Source: Crossaster papposus (lineage: Eukaryota > Echinodermata > Asteroidea > Velatida > Solasteridae). Taken from it: a stretch of DNA of 64,000 nt. Every line of letters starts with the position of its first letter. The first letter of the stretch is position 1. The stretch is taken from contig JBAIAA010000659.1 of the NCBI GenBank assembly GCA_037893245.1, positions 62,001 to 126,000 on the forward strand, given 5' to 3'. The translations under genes and the position numbers were made by a program. The notes beneath the pieces were generated by a model. The model had not been told where the DNA came from. It did not search any database and was given only the letters and a program-made list of their open reading frames with translations. Below, piece by piece: positions 38,401-41,945 of this stretch.

Positions 38401-39796
38401 ATAGACCTGAGACCTAAGAGCACCCTGGTTTAAGAAAGATATTTACGAAGCAAGACGAATTAGGCGATGACCTGAGCGAAGGGGATGAAGGACTAAAGCA
38501 TGATGTGCAGTAAAGAATTAATACCAGCATCAAAGGGTCAACCAGTTCGAGCCGGGACTATTTTAACATCACCGAGCCAAGGGGTGGGATTATTTTTAAC
38601 GAACTTGATCCGAGGCGGGTTCAGACCGATAGTACCGGGAAGCACACCCACTCATTTCAGGCCTTGCTCTCTGCTGACAGACATTTCCGGCCTTGCTCGT
38701 AGCGTGTTTATGCGTCATCCGTTTTGAATCTGGGGAAAACTTTGCGTTTATATACATCATCCGGCCCGAACTGGTTAAGCTCAATTGTCCTTTCCTCACA
38801 CTATAAACATGTTCCTTTCATTATATCGTTGACTCAAATATGGCTAAACAATCAACAGTCAGTTCAGCTTTACTCATTGATTTCTTTCGCCAGGGTTAAA
38901 CAAGTCCAATTCCGTCATCGTGACGTCAGGATCAGGATTTGTGCGCCGGCCAGGCGTTCCAGAACACACAGGTAAAAAAATAATAACCTTTTAAACAAAT
39001 TAATTTTCAATGAATAAAAAGGGATTTATCTGCAGATTCGAAAATTGGTTCCTAAGCAGTGTTTGGCCTTAAACTTTTTTTCTTTCTTCACAAGCCAGCC
39101 AGAATACTGAAATAGACTCAAGATTATTTTAACGTTTACCGGGCCCAGGCGCGGGATTATTTTTCACGAACCTCGATCCGAGACGGGTTCTGGCCGGCAT
39201 CTGTAGGGTAGCACACCGTGATTTTTCAAGCCTCGCTCGCTGTGAACCGGTTGTTGACAGATATTTCCGGCCTTGCGTGTGATGTGTTTATTCGTCAACC
39301 TTTTTTAGGTCTCCCCCCCCCCCCCCCTCCCTAATTTGACATTTAGATTTTTACACAAACAATAATCAGTTGCCATACAGTGCCCCTTGGGTACCTCCTA
39401 CAAAATCAACCCTAGTTACGCCACTGGCCGTAGCCCAAAACTTAGCTCTTAAGGTGCTGTTTGTTAATGATTTTTAGAGTTATCAATAAGGAATGCCTCT
39501 CTTGGCAATCTCAACAACAATTTACTGACGAGACAATTTGTTTTCTTGTTGATCCCCTTCAACCCATAGACAGCCATAACATTCACGTGTTGGTCTGGGA
39601 CGCTGAGTTCAAATCTCAAGTGCGCTATCTGCAGTCGGACATGGAGAGACGACGTCAGCCAGAGAACCAAGCGATGAGATCCTGGCACAAGGTGGCACAT
39701 TTCATTCATACCACACCTTCCACATTCCACACCTTCCACCTCAAACCCAAAGTCGTTTTCCCCCGTACCAAGCGCTTATCAATCATTCCGGCCTGA
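1194..39796 (+). CDS. LRRK2: LRRK2-like ROCO protein kinase, 43 exons, 5'-partial
   Basis: Large multidomain kinase. In animals LRRK2 is a Ser/Thr kinase with its own Ras-like GTPase (Roc) that phosphorylates Rab GTPases at endolysosomal and Golgi membranes. Forty-three exons, each with an AG acceptor and GT donor, join in one continuous phase: 5,216 nt, about 1,737 residues plus stop. Order in the fragment: Ser-rich linker (1-122), about 13 LRRs (123-503), Roc (504-689), COR (690-1065), kinase (1066-1345), WD40 (1346-1737). LRRK2 rather than LRRK1 is supported by AKIADYGIS in the activation segment, exon 12 ([18 protein letters not shown]) matching the human LRR-Roc junction, and a C-terminal blade ending in VLVWD. 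The first exon begins with the last two bases of a codon, so the armadillo/ankyrin N terminus is upstream of the window. Exon coordinates are in the six domain entries. The product is sure; exon edges are hand-called but phase-consistent. Confidence 0.95.
1360..1605 (+). mobile_element. piggyBac-like MITE, copy A
   Basis: About 246 bp starting CCAGTTCGCGTCGGATG and ending CCTCGCGTGAACTGG. Flanks are TTGA and TTTT, decayed from TTAA. Internally it has the family motif GAGCAAGGCCGGAAAT in mutated form. It lies in the LRRK2 intron after exon 1. Confidence 0.7.
2048..2212 (+). repeat. C-rich tandem repeat
   Basis: Repeats of CTCCATCTTACCCC and then CTCCATCACACCCC with C runs up to 16. It fills most of the short intron before LRRK2 exon 3. 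Open frames through it are low-complexity artefacts. Confidence 0.85.
2862..10696 (+). CDS. LRRK2: LRRK2 exons 4-12: leucine-rich repeats
   Basis: Exons: 2862-3088, 4208-4318, 4963-5099, 5910-6061, 6642-6762, 7932-8043, 8547-8621, 9583-9693, 10601-10696. They carry about 13 LxxLxLxxN repeats, e.g. [45 protein letters not shown] and [16 protein letters not shown]. Exon 4 begins with the [15 protein letters not shown] stretch just before the first repeat, where human LRRK2 has its Ser935 region. Exon 12 ([17 protein letters not shown]...) is the conserved hinge into Roc. The introns hold a hAT-type MITE (6811-7238), a hairpin (about 9314-9472), truncated piggyBac-like copies and a dispersed repeat at 10320-10450. 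Many exons begin and end near single LRR boundaries. Confidence 0.93.
4621..4862 (+). repeat. Imperfect tandem duplication
   Basis: Two copies of a segment with CTTTCATGGATTTTGATAAA, GCAGTGACCCTT and GGTCATGTAGGGGT, at about 4621-4716 and 4736-4862. Intronic. Confidence 0.65.
6811..7238. mobile_element. hAT-type MITE with 8-bp target duplication
   Basis: 428 bp beginning TAAGGCTGCAAGTTTGCGGT and ending AACCGTTGCAGGCTTA, flanked on both sides by CTACGTAT (6803-6810 and 7239-7246). An 8-bp duplication with short inverted ends is typical of the hAT superfamily. The interior has repeated GTGTAACCG motifs and no transposase. Confidence 0.8.
8311..8403 (+). mobile_element. piggyBac-like MITE, copy B, 3'-truncated
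   Basis: A TTAA at 8307-8310 precedes CCAGTTCGCGCC. Similarity to the family fades after ...CACGTCACGAGCAAGGCGG, so only the first 90-odd bases remain. Confidence 0.65.
9314..9472. repeat. Hairpin-forming inverted repeat
   Basis: Arms ACAACATAGCTTAACCGACC and the near-complement GGTCGATTAAGCTATGTTGT, continuing into GACTCGACCC/CGAGTCGGGTC. Related DNA lies just upstream (8930-9010). Likely a small DNA transposon end pair or MITE. Confidence 0.6.
10320..10450 (+). repeat. SINE-like dispersed repeat
   Basis: Contains CCATTTACTCCTGGGTTGGG, GTGCCTTGCCAAAGAGCACA and GACTCGAACTCGAGACC. A related copy is at 31440-31600 (CTTGCCCAAGGGCACAAACA, GGGTTCTAACCCACGC). The GGTTCGAA-like box suggests a tRNA-derived SINE. 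Confidence 0.5.
10848..11180. repeat. Dispersed repeat ('GGTAGGATACACC' family)
   Basis: Starts AAAGGTAGGATACACCATTGG and ends with the inverse TATCCTACTTTTAAG. Relatives: 18429-18645, 26705-26860 (partial) and 60469-60790 (opposite internal orientation). The inverted ends suggest a MITE. Confidence 0.65.
11268..13379 (+). CDS. LRRK2: LRRK2 exons 13-16: Roc GTPase domain
   Basis: Exons: 11268-11413, 11657-11777, 12670-12799, 13220-13379. Visible G motifs: P-loop GYGGRGKST (G1), the TVGIKVSDW segment (switch I side), [13 protein letters not shown] (G3/switch II) and VVVVGTHKD (G4); a C-terminal SCTTENEGL segment fits G5. All nucleotide-binding positions appear intact, so an active GTPase is expected. 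Switch II has Gln (DFAGQ) where human LRRK2 has Arg1398. The residue aligned to human Arg1441 is Leu ([10 protein letters not shown]). Exon 15 ends at an unusual donor (AAAAG followed by GTCTGC); the choice is forced by phase and by joining [11 protein letters not shown] to DKEVEFI. A T/C-rich tandem repeat (11797-11911) follows exon 14. Confidence 0.94.
11797..11911 (+). repeat. CTTGACCCTCCC tandem repeat
   Basis: About eight units of a 13-16 bp pyrimidine-rich sequence in the intron right after Roc exon 14. Confidence 0.8.
12435..12570. repeat. MITE of the 'GTATGAACC' family, copy 1
   Basis: Ends in AAGTATGAACCAGGCTCTA and contains the family core CAGCGAATGCTTTGTGA. See the better-preserved copy at 27794-27973. 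Confidence 0.5.
13452..13626 (+). repeat. 11-bp minisatellite in a Roc/COR intron
   Basis: About 15 tandem copies of GAAAAGTCATG (10-11 bp) starting 70 bp after LRRK2 exon 16. Because 11 is not a multiple of three and the unit contains no stop, all forward frames are open with an 11-residue periodic peptide; this is not evidence of coding. Confidence 0.88.
13640..14060 (+). repeat. Dispersed repeat ('GAGCACAAGTGTTGTGAGTA' family)
   Basis: Shared blocks: GAGTACTGCAATTGTACTTC, GGAGCACAAGTGTTGTGAGT and ACAGAACATGCCAAATG. Other copies: about 21040-21540, 23400-24010, 29100-29220 (partial) and 30940-31190. All are intronic in the LRRK2 gene. No coding capacity seen; class unknown. Confidence 0.65.
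14126..24999 (+). CDS. LRRK2: LRRK2 exons 17-27: COR domain
   Basis: Exons: 14126-14180, 15136-15270, 16131-16289, 18025-18119, 18771-18871, 20836-20936, 21638-21724, 22506-22588, 23210-23337, 24146-24255, 24926-24999. COR is the dimerisation and coupling module found C-terminal to Roc. Diagnostic segments: [86 protein letters not shown] and [12 protein letters not shown], all close to human LRRK2 in order and spacing. The position aligned to human Tyr1699 is Glu (DTELLIP). Exon 25 ends at a weak donor (GAAG followed by GTCATT) that fits by phase. These introns are the most repeat-loaded of the gene: a TA-flanked MITE with tandem 169-bp units (16746-17532), another TA-flanked MITE (20537-20735), hairpins and piggyBac-like copies. 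Confidence 0.93.
15319..15410 (+). repeat. Dispersed repeat, copy 1 of 2
   Basis: Shares AAATAAGTTAAGAGGGCCTA and GATCTTAACAAGATCTTCTT with 21227-21320. It contains the perfect small palindrome AAGATCTTGTTAAGATC-like sequence. Confidence 0.65.
15620..15810. repeat. Half of a fold-back repeat ('GACGGGGAATCTTTCTAG')
   Basis: One arm with CCTCCGACCAAAAACACTAG and GACGGGGAATCTTTCTAG. The full palindromic version is at 36087-36375. Confidence 0.6.
15894..16015. repeat. MITE of the 'GTATGAACC' family, copy 2 (degenerate)
   Basis: Contains AGCGAATGCTTTGTGACGTC, the core of the family seen at 27794-27973. Ends poorly preserved. Confidence 0.45.
16400..16560 (+). repeat. tRNA-derived SINE-like sequence
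   Basis: A box-A-like stretch GTGGATGGTAGAGTAGTC followed about 50 nt later by box-B-like GGTTCGAGGCC. No cloverleaf could be drawn, so it is not called a tRNA gene. Confidence 0.45.
16746..17532. mobile_element. TA-flanked MITE with tandem 169-bp units
   Basis: Left end GGGACTTTTCGATTTGCACG and right end CGTGCAAATCAAAAAGTCCC are inverted repeats, each flanked by TA (16744-16745 and 17533-17534). The right half is two near-identical direct units of 169 bp (17193-17361, 17362-17532), each ending in the same terminal repeat. TA duplication points to Tc1/mariner-like mobilisation. No transposase seen. Confidence 0.78.
18429..18645. repeat. Dispersed repeat ('GGTAGGATACACC' family), copy 2
   Basis: Close match to 10848-11040: AAAGGTAGGATAGACCATTGG, TTTAACTGACCTGTCCGAAG and TTTTTTTCGCGAT. 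Confidence 0.65.
19029..19240 (+). mobile_element. piggyBac-like MITE, copy C, right end lost
   Basis: TTAA at 19025-19028, then a degenerate terminal repeat CCAGTTTGCATTGGATG and the usual interior (ACGTCACGAGCAAGGCC). The right terminal inverted repeat is not present. Confidence 0.65.
19407..19650. mobile_element. Hairpin MITE ('GGGGCCAATTTCAT'), copy 1
   Basis: Arms GGGGCCAATTTCATAAAGCT and AGCTCTATGAAATTGGCCCC, with further complementary GCTAAGCA/TGCTTAGC blocks inside. Other copies are 34932-35157 and 44707-44923. Non-coding. Confidence 0.78.
19850..20225. repeat. Repetitive 'TTTTGAAAGGT' stretch
   Basis: At least five scattered copies of TTTTGAAAGGT or its complement, preceded by short palindromes of GGGTACC. 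Intronic; nature unknown. Confidence 0.5.
20537..20735. mobile_element. TA-flanked palindromic MITE
   Basis: 199 bp with ends GAGAGGTTTCGCCTGCGAAC and the complementary GTTCGTGTGCGAAACCTCTC, flanked by TA on both sides (20535-20536, 20736-20737). The interior is also largely self-complementary around repeated ACGGATA and CGTACG motifs. Confidence 0.78.
21227..21320 (+). repeat. Dispersed repeat, copy 2 of 2
   Basis: Near-identical to 15319-15410 over about 90 bp. It abuts a copy of the GAGCACAAGTGTTGTGAG family, so the two may be parts of one longer element. Confidence 0.65.
21860..21940 (+). repeat. tRNA-derived SINE-like sequence
   Basis: Box-A-like GTGGCCTAGTGGGTAGGTG and box-B-like GGGTTCAAATCC about 30 nt apart. 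No acceptor stem was found, so it is read as a SINE head or tRNA pseudogene in a COR intron. Confidence 0.5.
25082..25237 (-). mobile_element. piggyBac-like MITE, copy D, truncated
   Basis: TTAA at 25078-25081 precedes CCAGTTTGCGCCG. The interior is in reverse orientation to copies A-C (GCGGGTTCAGGCCGATGG, TTGCTCGCTGCTAA). The distal end is missing. Confidence 0.65.
25310..30703 (+). CDS. LRRK2: LRRK2 exons 28-35: protein kinase domain
   Basis: Exons: 25310-25373, 26252-26317, 27308-27475, 28030-28128, 28962-29090, 29625-29732, 29858-29962, 30602-30703; about 280 residues. Catalytic elements are all present: Gly loop [18 protein letters not shown] lysine (YVAVKMF), alpha-C Glu (LLRQEVTIL), catalytic loop YRDLKPDN (the YRD form of LRRK2), [11 protein letters not shown] with DYG in place of [14 protein letters not shown] at the P+1/APE end, [16 protein letters not shown] and the closing [11 protein letters not shown]. 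Gly and Ile at positions matching human Gly2019 and Ile2020 are kept. An active Ser/Thr kinase is expected. The intron between exons 31 and 32 holds a 15-bp minisatellite (28556-28830). Confidence 0.95.
25425..25520 (+). repeat. Short-unit 'CAGTCACGAGTCA' repeat
   Basis: Degenerate repeats of AGTCACGAGTC/CAGTCACACG. Relatives with the same AGTCA...CAAG vocabulary occur at 45720-46070, 61200-61385 and 63250-63480. Confidence 0.45.
26468..26701 (-). mobile_element. piggyBac-like MITE, copy E, intact ends
   Basis: 234 bp, CCAGTTCGCGCCGG at one end and CCGGCGCGAACTGG at the other, flanked by TTAA (26464-26467) and TTAA (26702-26705). The TTAA duplication is the hallmark of piggyBac-type transposition. 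No coding capacity, so non-autonomous. Confidence 0.85.
27105..27280. repeat. MITE of the 'GTATGAACC' family, copy 3
   Basis: Inverted ends around TGGTTCTTACTTAGATGC and CCAAGTATAATCTGGGCTTT with the core AAAGCATTCGCTGC. It ends about 27 bp before LRRK2 exon 30, close to its acceptor. Confidence 0.6.
27794..27973. mobile_element. MITE of the 'GTATGAACC' family, copy 4
   Basis: 180 bp with ends TAAAGGCCGGTTCATACTTT and GAGTATGAACTGGGCTTTA. It contains two TGACGTCACAAAG blocks. A further copy is at 36705-36893. Confidence 0.7.
28280..28490 (+). repeat. Dispersed repeat common in invertebrate genomes
   Basis: Contains TTTGTTTGTTTGTTAGCAGG, AATGAAACTTGGTGGGTAG and GATCTGGATCCAGATCAGG. The wording resembles a repeat I associate with many marine invertebrate genomes; that is recollection and was not checked. 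Confidence 0.4.
28556..28830 (+). repeat. 15-bp minisatellite in a kinase intron
   Basis: About 18 copies of TGAGGTTGGGGTTTC; the middle nine are identical and the edges vary. Because the unit is a multiple of three, both strands show long open frames of five-residue repeats, which are artefacts. Confidence 0.9.
30172..30433 (-). mobile_element. piggyBac-like MITE, copy F, internally expanded
   Basis: 262 bp between TTAA (30168-30171) and TTAA (30434-30437), with ends CCATATCGCGCC and GGCGCGAACTGG. The inner unit around CCGGCCTTGCTCGCTG occurs four times here instead of two, which explains the greater length. Confidence 0.82.
31306..39796 (+). CDS. LRRK2: LRRK2 exons 36-43: WD40 propeller and C terminus
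   Basis: Exons: 31306-31422, 31923-32101, 33188-33266, 34265-34443, 35300-35431, 37039-37226, 38894-38971, 39570-39796 (TGA at 39794-39796). Segments such as [45 protein letters not shown] and [15 protein letters not shown] correspond blade by blade to the human LRRK2 WD40 domain. The end differs: after [20 protein letters not shown], where the human protein stops within about 20 residues, this reading frame continues for about 45 more, including a His/Thr/Phe-rich run ([11 protein letters not shown]). Two extra copies of the 5' end of exon 39, each with its own splice sites, lie just upstream (34085-34120 and 34173-34208). Confidence 0.92.
32850..33125 (-). repeat. Dispersed repeat, copy 2 (inverted relative to copy 1)
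   Basis: Reverse-complement match to 57-330 over about 270 bp, including the CGGTTTGTGGA / TCCACAAACCG ends. It is inside the LRRK2 intron before exon 38. A third, interrupted copy is at about 58070-58470. Confidence 0.7.
33343..33575 (+). mobile_element. piggyBac-like MITE, copy G
   Basis: About 233 bp. The left end is decayed (TTA CAGTTCGTGCCGG); the right end is CCTGGCGCGAACTGG followed by TTAA (33576-33579). Two GAGCAAGGCCGGAAATG units are clear inside. Confidence 0.8.
34085..34120 (+). CDS. LRRK2: Candidate alternative LRRK2 mini-exon, copy 1
   Basis: Thirty-six nucleotides bounded by ...TTTCCATAG and GTAACT. They read in the phase of the neighbouring exons as 12 codons without a stop ([12 protein letters not shown]), and the first 27 nt nearly duplicate the start of exon 39 (34265). 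The exons before and after meet at phase 0, so inclusion would add 12 residues without a frameshift. Whether it is spliced in is unknown. Confidence 0.4.
34173..34208 (+). CDS. LRRK2: Candidate alternative LRRK2 mini-exon, copy 2
   Basis: Second tandem copy: 36 nt between ...TTTCCATAG and GTAACT, reading [12 protein letters not shown] in phase 0. It is 88 bp downstream of copy 1 and 92 bp upstream of the true exon 39 start, with similar pyrimidine-rich acceptors in all three copies. It may be a decoy splice site or a real cassette exon. Confidence 0.4.
34932..35157. mobile_element. Hairpin MITE ('GGGGCCAATTTCAT'), copy 2
   Basis: Decayed ends GACCCTGAGATTTATGGAGC and AGCAGATTCATGAAATTAAC, with GCTAAGCAC/GTGCTTAGC arms. 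It lies about 140 bp before LRRK2 exon 40. Confidence 0.65.
35446..36083. repeat. Possible hAT remnant with microsatellite
   Basis: Left part is GCGATACGATACGATAC-rich; right part ends TCAGTGAATCGTTACATCTC, a sequence type I associate with hAT termini. Between them are an AAT microsatellite (35509-35530) and a unique-looking block. Target duplication not identified. Confidence 0.35.
36087..36375. mobile_element. Fold-back element ('GACGGGGAATCTTTCTAG')
   Basis: Two arms: GACCAGAAAAACTAGTTTGG...GACGGGGAATCTTTCTAG and its complement CTAGAAAGATTCCCCGTC (imperfect)...AACTAGTTTTTCTGGTCGG. A half copy is at 15620-15810. Confidence 0.7.
36640..36700 (-). repeat. tRNA-derived SINE-like sequence
   Basis: On the minus strand reads ...CCCGGGTTCAATTCCCGACT, a box-B-like motif. 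Adjacent DNA shows no complete tRNA. Confidence 0.4.
36705..36893. mobile_element. MITE of the 'GTATGAACC' family, copy 5
   Basis: Contains CATTCGCGTGAAGTATGAAC and ends CGGCCTTTA, with GTGACGTCATGGGC on the other side and a central CAGCGAATGTTTTGTGACG core. Confidence 0.65.
36900..36985 (+). repeat. tRNA-derived SINE-like sequence
   Basis: Box-B-like GGTTCGAATCCC preceded by a weak box A (GTAATTGGTAAG). It lies 55 bp before LRRK2 exon 41. Confidence 0.45.
38542..38774 (-). mobile_element. piggyBac-like MITE, copy H
   Basis: 233 bp with ends CCAGTTCGAGCCGG and CCGGCCCGAACTGG, flanked by TCAA and TTAA. It sits in the intron before LRRK2 exon 42. Confidence 0.8.
39110..39300 (-). mobile_element. 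piggyBac-like MITE, copy I, end-less remnant
   Basis: The interior of the family is recognisable (GCGCGGGATTATTTTTCACG, CTCGATCCGAGACGGGTT, ATTTCCGGCCTTGC), but neither terminal repeat is intact. It lies in the last LRRK2 intron. Confidence 0.6.
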
Positions 39797-40175
39797 AAAA
39801 AAACTAGTTGAGATTTGTTTTGTCAATAAAACCATTTGCATTGTAAAATTATCAACTTTCATTACCAAATGGCTTTCTTGAATGTCATGCGTACATGTGA
39901 AAATATGTAATAGTGCTCATCTTTGCTTGCTGGCTTCATCTTTTACTGTACCATGAACACAGGAAACTAGTCCAAGATGGCTACCTTATGTGAAGCACTA
40001 TCATTTCCTTATACTTCATGCAGCTGTTTGTCTTTTGGCGTTGTTTGTTTTTTCTGTGAATTCCATTCAAATCGTGCACCACTGCATGCTTTTAGACTTT
40101 TTCTTTTTGAAAAAAACAAACCTTGTCATTTTTGAAAAATTTTTTTTATATTTTTTTATAAATCACAATGCATGT
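39797..40175. other. 3' flank of the LRRK2-like gene
   Basis: A/T-rich sequence between the LRRK2 stop and the large fold-back element. Apart from the AATAAA at 39825 nothing recognisable was seen. Confidence 0.6.
39825..39830 (+). promoter_or_regulatory. Poly(A) signal AATAAA of the LRRK2-like gene
   Basis: AATAAA 28 nt after the LRRK2 stop codon, which would give a very short 3' UTR. Other A/T-rich signals lie further down, so longer transcripts are possible. Confidence 0.55.
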
Positions 40176-40775
40176 GTATTATATGGCAAGCCAAAGGGGA
40201 AACAATTAATTATATAAAAACATATATATATAAAAAATAAAAACATATATATATAAACATTATTACACATATTATGTATATATAAAACATATATAAAGAA
40301 ATATATAATTTGTATGTAATATATATAATATAATGTGTATTATAAATCAAATAACATAATTATATAAAAACATATATATATATAAAATAAAAACATATAT
40401 ATATAAACATTATTATATATACATATATTTTATAAATAAAACATATAAAGAAATATATAATTTGTATGTAATATATATATATAATATAATATGTATTACA
40501 TAAACATACATTATATAATATCTTACAAAATATCAAAGTTCCAAAAATCTTTAAAAGTAACAAAATATAATTGTAAAAAAATATATTTTAACTGTTATTG
40601 TTAACTTAGAAAAAATATTTAACATATAACAAATATATATGATAAACATAAGTATGTACATGTACACAAATATATATTGTGTTTTAAAATATATAAAGTT
40701 TACAAATATAAAGTGTTGGCCAAATTACGGCACAAGATGGCGCTCTGCTGAACACGCCAAACATGTCGAATCTGG

Positions 40776-41251
40776 GCCCAATTTCTTGGCTCTGCTAACC
40801 ACAGAATTCCGCGCTTACGGTCACCATTTTGCGCTAACCGCGCTAGCAGAAAAATTTTGCGCTAACCCTGTGTACGCATGCTCAGAGACCGAAATTCCTC
40901 GCTAACGCGTGAAATACGTTTACCGTAAGCACCGAATTTTCTGCTATAGTAAGCAGGGATTCTTCGCTAACGGTAAGCAGGGCCAACTTGGGCCCAGGGG
41001 GCCCAATTTCTTGGCTCTGCTTACCGTTAGCAAACAATCTCTGCTTACTATAGCAGAACATTCGGTGCTTACGGTAAACGTATTTCACGCGTTAGCGAGG
41101 ATGATTTTGGTCTCTGAGCATGCGTACATCCCGTAACTAAGGATTCTGTGCTTACAGGGTTAGCTCAATTTTTTTCTGCTAGCGCGGTTAGCTGAAAATG
41201 GTGACCGTAAGCGCGGAATTATGTGGTTAGCAGAGCCAAGAAATTAGGCCC
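40776..41251. mobile_element. Nested palindrome ('GGGCCCAATTTCTTGGC')
   Basis: About 475 bp hairpin: TGGGCCCAATTTCTTGGCTC...GAGCCAAGAAATTAGGCCCA, folding near 41000 where GGGCCCAATTTCTTGGCTC is repeated. Inserted in the left arm of the 3.3 kb element; the right arm lacks it. A diverged relative is at 45258-45576. Confidence 0.82.
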
Positions 41252-41260
41252 AATCTATTT

Positions 41261-41614
41261 CTGCGTTTCAATCGCGTCGTGTTTATTGTGTTCCCGAGTT
41301 CACGAGTCGTATAATGGCGTTCTAATCGCCTGGTAACTCGTGTTCACCAGTGGTGAACTGGAGGTGGAATTTTGTGGTGAACTCGAGGTGGATTTTTTTC
41401 TCCATGTTTACGACTTCATAAACGAATAAAATACTCGCGCATGCGTGTTGGTTCAAGTACCAGTTCAAGTCTTGCGCGATAAAGAATATCCTTACCACAT
41501 GACTGGCTCGACTGTGCGCGTGCGTCTTGGTGGGTAGCGTTTGAAATGAAACCCACTCGTGAACACAGAGAAATTCACGGTGAACACGATAAACACGACG
41601 CGATTGGAACGCAG
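41261..41614. mobile_element. Second nested palindrome in the left arm
   Basis: Arms CTGCGTTTCAATCGCGTCGT and the complement CACGACGCGATTGGAACGCAG (imperfect), with GTTCACGAG/CTCGTGAAC further in. Also absent from the right arm of the host element. Confidence 0.7.
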
Positions 41615-41780
41615 CAAGAGTACTTTGTATAGAGCGATACGCGACGGTGCATGCTGCGCGCGCGTGTGTACGTACATGTACTGTTAGTTAGCTAGCTGCA
41701 TGTGCGCCGGCTGCTTTCGTCGTATAAACTCGTAAGAATGGCGGACCCAAACACATAGCATGGTGTTCTAAAACGCACAG

Positions 41781-41945
41781 ACAACGTCGTGGTTCAACTT
41801 TCAAAACGTCGTGGTTCAACTTTCAAAACGTCGTGGTTCAACTTTCAAAACGTCGCGGTTCAACTTTCAAAACGTCGTACTTCAACTTTCAAAACGTCGT
41901 AGTACTTCAACTTTCAATTAACGTCGTGGTTCAACTTTCGCGCGC
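41781..41945 (+). repeat. Tandem repeat of ACGTCGTGGTTCAACTTTCAA
   Basis: About seven units of 21-22 bp. Two or three inverted units lie at 42636-42700, so the array is part of the inverted arms of the 3.3 kb element. Confidence 0.8.

Noticed and set aside
1194-39796. LRRK1 as the identity of the kinase gene
   Set aside because: AKIADYGIS, the [10 protein letters not shown] hinge, the YRDLKPDN loop and the WD40 segments fit LRRK2 better than my recollection of LRRK1.
40882-41136. Two open frames on opposite strands encoding nearly the same peptide (MKYVYRKHR...)
   Set aside because: This results from the palindrome at 40776-41251, not from duplicated genes.
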